Source: Arthrobacter sp. ISL-5 (GTDB lineage Bacteria; Actinomycetota; Actinomycetes; Actinomycetales; Micrococcaceae). Taken from it: a DNA stretch of 64,000 nt. The stretch covers positions 62,001 through 126,000 of the forward strand of contig NZ_JAGGPM010000006.1 of assembly GCF_018613835.1 (NCBI RefSeq). Reading direction: 5' to 3'. The notes under the pieces are model-generated. The model made no database searches, had not been told where the DNA came from, and worked only from the letters and a program-made list of their open reading frames with translations. Below are positions 54,770 through 63,748 of the stretch, one piece after another. A program made the position numbers and the translations under genes. The stretch's first letter is position 1; the number at the start of each line of letters is the position of its first letter.

Positions 54770-56224
54770 ATGCTGAATCTTGACCGCGACGTCGTCGTCG
54801 TAGGCGCTGGCCCCTCCGGGCTCACCGCGGCCCGTGCACTGAAGAAGGCCGGCCTCACCGTCGCCGTACTGGAGGCCCGCGACCGCGTGGGCGGCCGCAC
54901 CTGGACGGACACCGTGGACGGGGCCATGCTGGAAATCGGCGGCCAGTGGGTCTCCCCGGACCAGACGGCCCTGCTGGCGCTCCTGGACGAGCTCGGCCTC
55001 GAGACCTATTCCCGCTACCGCGAGGGCGAGTCGGTCTACATCGGCGCGGACGGCGCCCCCGTCCGCTATGCCGGGGAGTCTTTCCCCGTCAGCGCCACCA
55101 CGGCCGCCGAAATGGACAAGCTCACGGGACTTCTCGACGCCCTGGCTGCGGAAATCGGCCCCACCGAGCCCTGGGCCCACCCCAAGGCGCGGGAGCTGGA
55201 CACCATTTCGTTCCATCACTGGCTCCGCCAGAACTCCGCGGACGAGGAAGCCTGCAACAACATCGGCCTGTTCATCGCCGGGGGAATGCTGACCAAGCCG
55301 GCCCACGCCTTCTCCGCGCTGCAGGCCGTGCTGATGGCCGCCTCCGCCGGCTCCTTCACCCACCTGACGGACGAGGACTTCATCCTGGACAAGCGGGTGA
55401 TCGGCGGAATGCAGCAGGTATCCCTGCTGCAGGCAGCGGAACTGGGTGCCGACGTCGTTCTTGACAGTCCGGTGCGCACCATCAACTGGGAGCCAATCGC
55501 CGACGGTGGAAACAGCTCCGGTTACCGCGTCACCGCTGTCTCCGAGCGCGCCACGGTCAACGCATGCTTCGTGATCATGGCCGTGCCGCCCAACCTGTAC
55601 TCGCGCGTCTCCTTTAACCCGCCGCTGCCGCGCCGCCAGCACCAGATGCACCAGCACCAGTCGCTGGGCCTGGTGATCAAGGTGCACGCCGTGTACAGCA
55701 CGCCGTTCTGGCGCGAGGACGGGCTGTCGGGCACCGGCTTCGGCGCCGGGTCCCTGGTCCAGGAGGTCTACGACAACACCAACCACGGGGATTCGCGCGG
55801 AACCCTGGTGGGCTTCATCTCGGACGAAAAGGCCGACGCCGTCTTCGAACTCAGTGTGGAGGACCGCAAGCGCGCCGTCCTGGAATCCATCGCCGGCTTC
55901 CTCGGGGAGAAGGCGCTGCAGCCGGAGGTCTACTACGAATCCGACTGGGGCTCGGAGGAATGGACCCGCGGCGCCTATGCCTCCAGCTACGACCTCGGCG
56001 GCCTCCACCGCTACGGCAAGGACCAGCACGCGCCGGTAGGCCCCATCTACTGGTGCTCCTCCGACCTTGCCGCCGAAGGCTACCAGCACGTGGACGGCGC
56101 CGTCCGCATGGGCCAATTCACGGCGGCACGCATCACCGCGGCAGCCGGGAAAACCCCTGCGGCCCACAGCGTAGTGGCGTTCGGCGAGGCAGAGCTGGCC
56201 GACGCCGCTGCCGCCGTCGGCTGA
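54770..56224 (+). CDS. puo: Putrescine oxidase (FAD)
   Basis: 484 residues from ATG. The FAD motif is VVVVGAGPSGLTAARALKKAGLTVAVLEARDRVGGRTW. Blocks matching actinobacterial putrescine oxidases include EIGGQWVSPDQTALL, NIGLFIAGGMLTKPAH, RRQHQMHQHQSLGLVIKVHAVY and YYESDWGSEEWTRGAY. The enzyme oxidises putrescine to 4-aminobutanal with oxygen, giving peroxide. The permease follows 56 bp later in the same direction, and a TetR-type gene diverges. I am confident of the family and fairly sure of putrescine as the main substrate. Confidence 0.92.
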   Translation: MLNLDRDVVVVGAGPSGLTAARALKKAGLTVAVLEARDRVGGRTWTDTVDGAMLEIGGQWVSPDQTALLALLDELGLETYSRYREGESVYIGADGAPVRYAGESFPVSATTAAEMDKLTGLLDALAAEIGPTEPWAHPKARELDTISFHHWLRQNSADEEACNNIGLFIAGGMLTKPAHAFSALQAVLMAASAGSFTHLTDEDFILDKRVIGGMQQVSLLQAAELGADVVLDSPVRTINWEPIADGGNSSGYRVTAVSERATVNACFVIMAVPPNLYSRVSFNPPLPRRQHQMHQHQSLGLVIKVHAVYSTPFWREDGLSGTGFGAGSLVQEVYDNTNHGDSRGTLVGFISDEKADAVFELSVEDRKRAVLESIAGFLGEKALQPEVYYESDWGSEEWTRGAYASSYDLGGLHRYGKDQHAPVGPIYWCSSDLAAEGYQHVDGAVRMGQFTAARITAAAGKTPAAHSVVAFGEAELADAAAAVG

Positions 56225-56280
56225 CAAGCCCCGGCCCCCACCCATTCAAAGACGAATGAAGATTCCGGAGAGGCAATTCC

Positions 56281-57804
56281 ATGAGCACTGAAGCCGCTGC
56301 CGCCCAGGGCGCGGATGCATCGCACAAGACCCTGAGTGAAAAGGGCCTGAAGGCAGGGTCCGTGGGGCTGGTCGGCGCGGTGGTGATCGGGGTGTCGTGC
56401 ATCGCTCCCGCCTACACGCTCACCGCCGCGCTCGGTCCCACCGTGTCCGAGGTGGGCGTGCACCTGCCGGCTATTTTCCTGGTGGGGTTCATCCCCATGC
56501 TGCTCGTTGCGCTCGGGTACCGCGAACTGAACAACGCAATGCCCGACGCCGGGACCTCCTTCACGTGGGCAACGCGGGCCTTTGGCCCGTGGATCGGCTG
56601 GATGGGCGGCTGGGGGCTGATCGCCGCCACGATCATCGTGCTGTCCAACCTGGCGGCGGTGGCCGTCGACTTCTTCTATCTCATGCTCTCCCAGCTGTTC
56701 GGCAACCCCGAACTCGCGGAGCTGGCCACCAACCTGCCGCTGAACATCGCCACCACGCTGGTGTTCATCGGCCTGGCCTGCTGGATTTCCTACCGGGGCA
56801 TGGAAACCACCAAGGGCGTCCAGTACGTGCTGGTGGGCTTCCAGCTGCTGGTGCTCGGCTGGTTTGCGGTGTCCGCCTTCCTCCACGTGGCCAACGGCTC
56901 GGCCTTTGACGCCACGGCGATTTCGCCCGACTGGTTCAACCCCTTCGCCGTGGATTCCTTCTCCTCCTTTGCGGCCGGCGTTTCGCTCTCGATCTTCATC
57001 TACTGGGGCTGGGACGTGACGCTCACCATGAACGAGGAAACCAGGAACCCCGAGAAGACGCCCGGGCGGGCGGCAACCGTGACCGTCGTCGTGATCATGG
57101 CCATTTACATGACGGCCGCGCTGGCCACCCTGTCCTTCGCCGGCGTGGGCGAGACGGGACTGGGCGCCGGGAATCCGGACAACCAGTCCAGCATTTTCGC
57201 CGTGCTGTCCGGGCCGGTGATGGGCCCGTTCGCCATCCTGATGTCCCTGGCCATCCTCAGCAGCTCGGCGGCGTCGCTGCAGTCCACGTTTGTGTCCCCG
57301 GCCCGGACCCTGCTGTCCATGGGTCACTACAAGGCACTGCCGCGGACCTTCGGCAAGGTCAGCCCGGCGTTCAAGTCCCCGAGTTATGCCACGATCGCTG
57401 CCGCCGTCGCCGCAGCAGCGTTCTACGTCATCACCAGGACCACGTCCGAGAACGCCCTGTGGGACACCATCACGGCGCTGGGCATGATGATCTGCTTCTA
57501 CTACGGCATCACGGCCCTGGCCTGCGTCTGGTTCTTCCGGGCCTTGGCGTTCAGCAGCGCCCGTGCGTTCTTCTTCAAGTTCCTGGCACCCCTGCTGGGC
57601 GGTGTGATCCTGCTGGTCATGTTCTTCAAGACCGCTTACGACTCGATGGATCCCGAATACGGGTCCGGGTCATCCGTGGGCGGCGTGGGCATGGTGTTCA
57701 TCCTGGGCATGGGCGTGATCCTGCTGGGCGTGGTGATCATGCTGGTGATGGCCAGGATCAGGCCGGAGTTCTTCAAGGGCCAGGTGCTCGGGCGAGGTCT
57801 GTAG
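56281..57804 (+). CDS. APC-family permease, probably putrescine/amino acid
   Basis: 507 residues from ATG. Twelve membrane helices begin with GLVGAVVIGVSCIAPAYTLTAALGP. The APC consensus (GYRELNNAMPDAGTSFTWATRAFGPWIGWMGGWG) is clear. Its position after putrescine oxidase suggests uptake of putrescine or a related amine, but the residues that fix the substrate cannot be read. A broken PPOX-fold gene begins right after its stop. Confidence 0.9.
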   Translation: MSTEAAAAQGADASHKTLSEKGLKAGSVGLVGAVVIGVSCIAPAYTLTAALGPTVSEVGVHLPAIFLVGFIPMLLVALGYRELNNAMPDAGTSFTWATRAFGPWIGWMGGWGLIAATIIVLSNLAAVAVDFFYLMLSQLFGNPELAELATNLPLNIATTLVFIGLACWISYRGMETTKGVQYVLVGFQLLVLGWFAVSAFLHVANGSAFDATAISPDWFNPFAVDSFSSFAAGVSLSIFIYWGWDVTLTMNEETRNPEKTPGRAATVTVVVIMAIYMTAALATLSFAGVGETGLGAGNPDNQSSIFAVLSGPVMGPFAILMSLAILSSSAASLQSTFVSPARTLLSMGHYKALPRTFGKVSPAFKSPSYATIAAAVAAAAFYVITRTTSENALWDTITALGMMICFYYGITALACVWFFRALAFSSARAFFFKFLAPLLGGVILLVMFFKTAYDSMDPEYGSGSSVGGVGMVFILGMGVILLGVVIMLVMARIRPEFFKGQVLGRGL

Positions 57805-58248
57805 CGGCAAGGTTACGGACATCATCAACGATTCCCACATCGGAATGTTCACCACCATCAACGAAGAGGGCGCGCTCGTCAGCCGGCCGCTCGCCGTCCA
57901 GGACGTCCAGGACGACGGCGACATGTGGTTCTTCACCGGGGAGGGAACCTCCCAGGTGGCCCACATCGGCGCGGATCCACGGGTCAACGTGTCCCTCGGG
58001 AGGAGGACGGAATGGGTGTCCGTGGCCGGAACCGGGCGAAGATCCGGGAACTGTGGAACCAGACCGTTGAAGCGTGGTTCCCGGACGGACCCGACACCCC
58101 CGAGGTGGTCCTGCTGCACGTCGATTCCGACTCCGCTGAATACTGGACGAGCCCCGGCGGCACTGCGGCCACCGTGCTGCAGTGGGTCAGGTCCAAGGTC
58201 ACCCACAGCCCGATGAGCGTCGGCGAAAGCCGGACCGTGGAGCTGTAA
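57805..58248 (+). pseudogene. Pyridoxamine-5'-phosphate-oxidase-fold (general stress 26) remnant
   Basis: From the permease stop, one frame reads KVTDIINDSHIGMFTTINEEGALVSRPLAVQDV and MWFFTGEGTSQVAHI, the start of a general-stress FMN-binding protein. A start codon is lost or internal (ATG at 57845). At about 58035 the frame moves: after EWVSVAGT the sequence of the second half (AKIRELWNQTVEAWFPDG...YWTSPGG...VGESRTVEL) continues in another frame, with roughly six residues missing. The 5' end also looks truncated against the permease. Confidence 0.75.
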
Positions 58249-58269
58249 CCGCATAACCAGGGCAGGCAC

Positions 58270-58315
58270 GCGAAGGCCGCCATCCGGATGACCCGGATGG
58301 CGGCCTTCGCTTTTT
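58270..58315 (+). terminator. Strong intrinsic terminator of the putrescine locus
   Basis: An 18-bp stem (GCGAAGGCCGCCATCCGG / CCGGATGGCGGCCTTCGC) with a short loop is followed by TTTTTC. It lies between the convergent PPOX remnant and the MFS gene. Confidence 0.92.
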
Positions 58316-58356
58316 CATGTCGCTTCCTGGGGCGCTGGTTCCGAGGGGAGGGCCGC

Positions 58357-59697
58357 TCAGGCCGCCGGTGCCGGCTCCTTCACCTTCAGGGGTTCGATCT
58401 TGCCCATGACGAACAGATAGTTGGCGGCACCGATGAGCGAGACCGCGCCGATCACGGCGAGGGGCGCCACGAACGATCCGGTCTGGTCAACAAGGACGCC
58501 GATGAGGATCGGGGTGAAGATGCCGGCCAGGTTGGAGGCGAAGTTCTGCAGGCCGCCGATGGAGCCCACGTGCCGTGAGCTGGGTGCGACGTCGGCCGGC
58601 AGCGACCAGATTCCGGTGGCGGCAACCGTGAGGCTCGAGTACGCCACGGACAGCAGCGCGAGGGCCATCCATGCCTCGGGAACCAGTGCGGCGAACATGA
58701 TGACGGAGCCGCCCGCGAGGCCGCCGGCAATGGCGGTCTTGCGGACCTTGGTGACGGATGCCCCGGCCCGGACTGCGCGGTCGGCCAGGTAGCCGCCGAG
58801 CCAGCCGCACAGCACGGCGCAGATGCCGGGGATCGCGCCGAACATGCCGAGCTTGAGGAGGTCGAAGCCGCGTTCCTTCACGAGGTAGCTCGGGAAGAAG
58901 GTGATGAAGAAGTAGATGGCGCTGTTCAGGCAGAAGAAGCCAAACATCATGCTGAGGACGGTGCGGTACTTGAACAGTGAACGCCACGGCAGCTTTGCTG
59001 CGTTTGCATCGTCGCTTCCCTCACTGCGGGCGCCGCCTTCTTCGATGTAGGCCACCTCGGCGGCATTGGCTCCCGGGTGTTCCTGCGGGCTGCGGTACAC
59101 CTTCCACCACACTGCCGCCCAGATGACTCCGGCGATGCCGATGATGATGAAGACCGCGTGCCAGGAGGTGAGGGCCACGATCAGGGTGACGATGGGCAGC
59201 GCGATGACGGCGCCCACGCGCGATCCGGAGTCCCAGATGCTGGTGGCAAAGGCCCGCTCCCGGATCGGGAACCAGGTGGCCACTACCTTGGCGGCAGTGC
59301 TGGGGGCCGGGCTTTCGCCGACGCCGAGGAGGAACCTGGCGGCGAAGAGGGACCAGAAGTTCGTGGCGGCGGCGGTCACCATGGTGAAGACGGACCACCA
59401 TACTGCCGCCAGCGAGAACGACCGGCGCGGTCCCACCTTGTCCACGTACCAGCCGGCAGCGAGCTGGCAAAAGTCGTAGGCCCAGAAGAAGGCGGCGAAG
59501 ATGAGTCCCTGCTGCGTGGCGGTGAGCTCGAAGTCCTTGCCCATGAACGGCAGGGCGACGCTCAGGCTTGAACGGTCAAGGTAGTTGATGCTGAGCCCGA
59601 TGAAGGCGAGCCAGATGATGACCCAGCGTTTCCGGGTCATCATGCGCGGTGGTGTGGGGGATGACTTGGTGGCGGTCTTACTTCCGAGCGCAGTCAT
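58357..59697 (-). CDS. MFS transporter, anion:cation symporter type (sugar acid)
   Basis: 446 residues from ATG 59697, with GAAGGAGACC upstream. Twelve membrane helices begin with WVIIWLAFIGLSINYLDRSSLSVALPFM; the block INYLDRSSLS and FAARFLLGVGESPAPSTAAKVVATWFP identify the ACS family (hexuronate, galactonate and similar acids). It diverges from a GntR-type regulator and shares the TATAG motif region with it, which ties it to the sugar-acid locus at 60.8-64 kb. Confidence 0.92.
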   Translation of the reverse strand: MTALGSKTATKSSPTPPRMMTRKRWVIIWLAFIGLSINYLDRSSLSVALPFMGKDFELTATQQGLIFAAFFWAYDFCQLAAGWYVDKVGPRRSFSLAAVWWSVFTMVTAAATNFWSLFAARFLLGVGESPAPSTAAKVVATWFPIRERAFATSIWDSGSRVGAVIALPIVTLIVALTSWHAVFIIIGIAGVIWAAVWWKVYRSPQEHPGANAAEVAYIEEGGARSEGSDDANAAKLPWRSLFKYRTVLSMMFGFFCLNSAIYFFITFFPSYLVKERGFDLLKLGMFGAIPGICAVLCGWLGGYLADRAVRAGASVTKVRKTAIAGGLAGGSVIMFAALVPEAWMALALLSVAYSSLTVAATGIWSLPADVAPSSRHVGSIGGLQNFASNLAGIFTPILIGVLVDQTGSFVAPLAVIGAVSLIGAANYLFVMGKIEPLKVKEPAPAA

Positions 59698-59777
59698 GCG
59701 GTCTCCTTCGACGTGAACATGGCTTCGGGTGCCTTGGGCACCGGCGGGAGGGAAGACGCCGAAGATGTCGGCGCCAA

Positions 59778-59812
59778 AATCATATAGGAATCTGGTCAAT
59801 CATATAGATAAT
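59778..59812. promoter_or_regulatory. GntR-type operator region, MFS/GntR promoter
   Basis: Two direct copies of AATCATATAG (59778-59787 and 59798-59807) lie 20 bp apart between the divergent transporter and regulator genes. The same motif, in the other orientation, precedes the fuconate dehydratase gene. Confidence 0.75.
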
Positions 59813-59923
59813 GTGATCCGGATCAAGTCCTGTTCGAAAAAAGTTCCACACGCCGTTCGCGGAGCGCCGTGGCTTATGATTCCCCAAGCGACTCCAGTCA
59901 GACCAGAACCAAGAGGTAAGCAC

Positions 59924-60652
59924 GTGCCACCACGTCAATCGTCCGATACTTCACGAGGCAAGGCCGCTGTCAGTGACGTCTATTCGTCCATGCGCGCCGC
60001 CATCCTGGAGGGCGAAATTGCGCCGGGCACGCGCATCAACATCGATGCCGTTGCGCGCAGCCTCGGCGTCTCGCAGACACCGGTGCGGGAAGCGCTGCAG
60101 CGCCTCGAGGGCGACAACCTGGTGGTCTACAGCCCCGGACGAGGCTACAGCACCACCCCACTGCTGGGCCTGGCCGAGCTGCGGTCGCTGTTTGAATTCC
60201 GGCTCCTCGTGGAGCCCTGGGCGGCGCGCTCGGCCGCCGTGGACCGGCTGGCGAATCCCGCGGCGGCCCTGGGGAAGGAGCTCGCCGGGTTCCGGGAAAC
60301 CATGGCCTCCTCTGGAGACCTGCGGCAGGACCTCGTGGCCCATGACACCCGCTTCCACGACACCATCCTCGCAGCCTCGGGCAATCCGGTGGTGCGCCAC
60401 GCCTTTGCCCAGACCCACTGCCATCTCCACACCTTCCGCCTGTACCCGGCCGACGTCGACGGCGCCATCACCGTGGCCGAGCATACGGCCGTCCGGGACG
60501 CGATCGAGGCGTGCCTGCCGGAGCAGGCCGAGGCCGCGATGGCGGAACACATCCGCAACTCCTTTGACCGCTTCGCCCAGGCCTTCGAGGGGCACGCGGA
60601 ACTGTCGCCCTTGGAGGAGAGTGGACCGCCCCGGAAGCGGATCATCAGGTAG
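59924..60652 (+). CDS. GntR-family (FCD) regulator of the fuconate/arabinonate locus
   Basis: 242 residues from GTG 59924; an upstream frame to 59729 is non-coding in character. The winged helix reads YSSMRAAILEGEIAPGTRINIDAVARSLGVSQTPVREALQRLEGDNL, followed by an FCD effector domain with HDTRFHDTILAASGN and the histidines of AEHTAVRDAIEACL. It lies between the MFS transporter and the fuconate dehydratase, both with the TATAG operator. The effector is probably the sugar acid or its keto-deoxy product. Confidence 0.9.
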   Translation: MPPRQSSDTSRGKAAVSDVYSSMRAAILEGEIAPGTRINIDAVARSLGVSQTPVREALQRLEGDNLVVYSPGRGYSTTPLLGLAELRSLFEFRLLVEPWAARSAAVDRLANPAAALGKELAGFRETMASSGDLRQDLVAHDTRFHDTILAASGNPVVRHAFAQTHCHLHTFRLYPADVDGAITVAEHTAVRDAIEACLPEQAEAAMAEHIRNSFDRFAQAFEGHAELSPLEESGPPRKRIIR

Positions 60653-60670
60653 GCGCATCCTCAGCAACCC

Positions 60671-60700
60671 AGCCCCGGCCTTTGCGGCCGGGGCTTTTTT
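60671..60700 (+). terminator. Intrinsic terminator after the GntR gene
   Basis: Stem AGCCCCGGCC / GGCCGGGGCT with loop TTTGC-like, followed by TTTTTT. It separates the regulator from the fuconate dehydratase operon. Confidence 0.9.
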
Positions 60701-60761
60701 CTGCCCCGTGGTGCCCCAAAAGGCGGGATCCGGGAGGCTGGGACTTGATCTGCATCACAGG

Positions 60762-60797
60762 TCCTATATGATTGGTGAAATTCGTATAGGAAATCAT
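60762..60797. promoter_or_regulatory. GntR-type operator before the fuconate dehydratase gene
   Basis: TCCTATATGATT (60762-60773) and TATAGGAAATCAT (60785-60797) face each other around GGTGAAATTCG. They repeat the TCATATAG core seen at 59778-59812, which links the two promoters to one regulator. Confidence 0.75.
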
Positions 60798-60833
60798 GCA
60801 AACCCTCCAGCACGACCATGAGAGAAGAGATAC

Positions 60834-62180
60834 ATGCCTTCCATCACCTCCATCACCACCCAGGACGTCCGCTTCCCGACGTCCCTGGAACTCGACGGTT
60901 CCGACGCGGTCAATGTCGACCCCGACTACTCCGCCGCCTATGTAGTGATCCGCACCGACGCGGGCGACGAAGGCCACGGCTTTGTGTTCAGCTGCGGCCG
61001 CGGCAACGAGATCCTGACAGCCGCCATCGACGCCTACGCCCGCCTGCTCATGGGCCGGGACATCGACGAGCTGATCTACGACCTGGGCGGTGCGTCCAAG
61101 CGCCTCATCCACGATTCCCAGCTGCGCTGGCTGGGACCGGAAAAGGGCGTGACGCAGATGGCCTGCGGCGCCCTGGTCAGCGCCCTGTGGGACATCCGTG
61201 CCCGTCGCGAGAACAAGCCCCTGTGGCTCCTGCTCAGCGAAATGTCCCCCGAGGAGATCGTGGACGTGGTGGACTTCACCCACATCCGCGACGCCCTCAA
61301 CCCCCAGCAGGCGCTGGACATCCTGCGCGCCGGCCTGGACGGCAAGGCCGCCCGCATTGCCGCGCTGCAGGCCGACGGCTACCCGGCCTACACCACTTCG
61401 CCGGGCTGGCTGGGATACAGCGACGAAAAGCTGGTCCGGCTGAGCAGGGAAGCGGCCGCGGACGGATTTTCCATGATCAAGCTCAAGGTGGGCGGCGACA
61501 TCAATGACGACCGCCGCCGCATGGCCTTGGCTCGCCAGGCCGTGGGGGACCTCCCGATCGCCATCGATGCCAACCAGCGTTGGGAAGTGTCCGAGGCCAT
61601 TGAGTGGGTCAACCAGCTCGCCGAGTTCAACCCGTACTGGATCGAAGAACCCACCAGCACCGACGACATCCTGGGTCACGCCGAGATCCGGAAGGGCATT
61701 TCGCCGGTGCGCGTGGCCACCGGCGAGGCTGTGGCCAGCCGGATCGTGTTCAAGCAGCTCCTGCAGGCCGGCGCCATCGATGTCCTCCAGCTTGACTCCA
61801 CCCGCGTTGGCGGCGTCAACGAGAATATCGCCAACCTCCTGCTGGCGGCGAAGTTCGGAGTACCCGTCTGCCCGCATGCCGGCGGCGTGGGCCTCTGTGA
61901 ACTGGTCCAGCATTTCTCCTTCTTCGACTTCGCCGCCGTCAGCGGCAGCCAGGAAGGCCGCATGATCGAATACGTCGACCACCTGCACGGGCACTTCGCG
62001 GAGCCCGTCCGGATCGTCAACGGACGCTACGCCGCGCCGAAGCTCCCGGGCACGGGCGCCGAAATGTTCAGCGCCGCACGCACCCGCTGGGAGTTCCCCG
62101 CCGGCGCGGGATGGCAGGAAGTGGGCAACCGGGCAGCCGTCACGGGCGCCTCGCTGGTTCCTGCGGCGGCCAGCCGATGA
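60834..62180 (+). CDS. fucD: L-fuconate/D-arabinonate dehydratase (FucD type, enolase superfamily)
   Basis: 448 residues from ATG. FucD-specific blocks are [40 protein letters not shown] and [10 protein letters not shown]. Catalytic residues are [10 protein letters not shown] (KxK), [28 protein letters not shown] and [12 protein letters not shown] (histidine). L-fuconate, D-arabinonate and L-galactonate share the relevant stereocentres, so any may be used. The product is a 2-keto-3-deoxy acid. ATGA overlap couples it to the next gene. Confidence 0.92.
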   Translation: MPSITSITTQDVRFPTSLELDGSDAVNVDPDYSAAYVVIRTDAGDEGHGFVFSCGRGNEILTAAIDAYARLLMGRDIDELIYDLGGASKRLIHDSQLRWLGPEKGVTQMACGALVSALWDIRARRENKPLWLLLSEMSPEEIVDVVDFTHIRDALNPQQALDILRAGLDGKAARIAALQADGYPAYTTSPGWLGYSDEKLVRLSREAAADGFSMIKLKVGGDINDDRRRMALARQAVGDLPIAIDANQRWEVSEAIEWVNQLAEFNPYWIEEPTSTDDILGHAEIRKGISPVRVATGEAVASRIVFKQLLQAGAIDVLQLDSTRVGGVNENIANLLLAAKFGVPVCPHAGGVGLCELVQHFSFFDFAAVSGSQEGRMIEYVDHLHGHFAEPVRIVNGRYAAPKLPGTGAEMFSAARTRWEFPAGAGWQEVGNRAAVTGASLVPAAASR

Positions 62181-63748
62181 GCGCCGCGGACACCGCGGTC
62201 CGGACGTCCGCAGCAGCAGCGGCCACCGGAACCGGGGAGCTCAATGCGGCCGTCGAGGCTGCCCAAGCCGCCTTCGAACAGGGCCGGACGGCGGATCCCG
62301 CCACCCGGGCCGCGTGGCTTGAGGCCATCGCGGCCGGCCTGGAGCAGGACTCTGCGGCGCTCGTGGAGATCGCCGTCCGGGAGACGCACCTCGGCGCACC
62401 GCGCCTGGAAGGCGAGCTCAAACGCACCGTTTTCCAGCTCCGGCTCTTCGCCGCGGAAATCCTGCAGGGTGAGCATTTCGACGCCACGATCGACCACGCG
62501 GACCCCTCCTGGGGCATGGGACCGCGGCCGGACCTGCGCCGCTACAACGTTCCGCTCGGCGTGGTGGGGGTCTTCGGAGCCTCAAACTTCCCCTTCGCAT
62601 TCAGCGTGATGGGCGGCGACAGCGCCTCGGCCATCGCCGCCGGCTGCGCCGTCGTGCACAAGGCACATGACGGGCACCGGGAGCTCGCGGTCCGCACCGC
62701 CCAAACAGTGACCGCGGCGCTCGACGCCGCCGGGGCGCCGTCGGGCCTCTTTGCCCTGGTCACCGGACGGCAGGCGGCCGAAGCGCTGGTGGACCACCCG
62801 CTGGTGAAGGCCATCGGCTTCACCGGCTCGACGGCGGGCGGCCGGGCGCTGCTCAACCGCGCCGCGGCGCGGCCGGAGCCCATTCCCTTCTTCGGGGAAC
62901 TCGGCGGCATCAACGCCGTCTTCGTCACCCGGAATGCCTGGGCGGCCCGCCGCGAGGAAATCCTCACCGGCTACGCGGGCTCCTTCACCCTGGGCATGGG
63001 CCAGTTCTGCACCAAGCCGGGGCTGCTGTTCGTCCCCGCGGGCACGTCGGCGGGCACCTCGGACGCTACGCCAGCGGGGGAGAACGCGGAAGTCCGCGCC
63101 GTCCTGGGGGCCGCCCTCGCGGAGTTCAAACCGGCACAGTTGCTCAGCGAACGCCTCCACGACGGCTACACGGGCGCCGTCCGCCGCCTGCAGGACACGG
63201 CGGGCGTGGAGCTGCTGGTCGAGGGCGACTTCGCCGATGCGCCGGCGCCCAAAGTGCTGCACACCACCGCCGATGCGGTGCGGAGGGACCCCGATATCCT
63301 GCGGCAGGAGATGTTCGGCCCGGCCAGCCTGGTGGTCGAGTACGGGGACGAGTCCGAACTGGCCGGGCTGGCCGGACTCCTGGAGGGCCAGCTGACCACC
63401 ACGCTCCAGGCCGAAGAGGACGACGACGTCGCCGAGCTAGCGGCCCGCCTGACCGACATCAGCGGCCGGGTCCTCTGGAACGGCTGGCCCACCGGAGTCA
63501 CGGTCAGCTACGCCCAGCATCACGGCGGCCCCTACCCCGCGACGACGTCCGCCACGACGTCCGTGGGGACGGCCGCCATCCGCCGCTTCCTCCGCCCGGT
63601 GGCGTACCAGTCGTTCCCCGCCGCCCGCCTGCCGGAACCTCTCCGGGACGGCAATCCGTGGAACGTCCCGCAAAGGGTCGACGGCGTCTGGCGCCGGCCG
63701 TCGTCGGGGCGCCCGCAGGAAGCTATCAACCAGGAGGATCAGCTGTGA
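62177..63748 (+). CDS. 2,5-dioxovalerate (alpha-ketoglutarate semialdehyde) dehydrogenase, second copy
   Basis: 523 residues from ATG 62177, overlapping fucD (ATGA). It is an aldehyde dehydrogenase of the dioxovalerate type: [40 protein letters not shown] and the cysteine in [18 protein letters not shown]. It parallels the gene at 40882-42498. Here it would oxidise the semialdehyde made by the following gene. It ends in GTGA overlap with that gene. Confidence 0.92.
   Translation: MSAADTAVRTSAAAAATGTGELNAAVEAAQAAFEQGRTADPATRAAWLEAIAAGLEQDSAALVEIAVRETHLGAPRLEGELKRTVFQLRLFAAEILQGEHFDATIDHADPSWGMGPRPDLRRYNVPLGVVGVFGASNFPFAFSVMGGDSASAIAAGCAVVHKAHDGHRELAVRTAQTVTAALDAAGAPSGLFALVTGRQAAEALVDHPLVKAIGFTGSTAGGRALLNRAAARPEPIPFFGELGGINAVFVTRNAWAARREEILTGYAGSFTLGMGQFCTKPGLLFVPAGTSAGTSDATPAGENAEVRAVLGAALAEFKPAQLLSERLHDGYTGAVRRLQDTAGVELLVEGDFADAPAPKVLHTTADAVRRDPDILRQEMFGPASLVVEYGDESELAGLAGLLEGQLTTTLQAEEDDDVAELAARLTDISGRVLWNGWPTGVTVSYAQHHGGPYPATTSATTSVGTAAIRRFLRPVAYQSFPAARLPEPLRDGNPWNVPQRVDGVWRRPSSGRPQEAINQEDQL

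Noticed and set aside
56080..57327. 415-codon minus-strand frame opposite the APC permease
   Set aside because: The plus strand has clear membrane helices and APC motifs; the other strand is a histidine/glycine-rich shadow.
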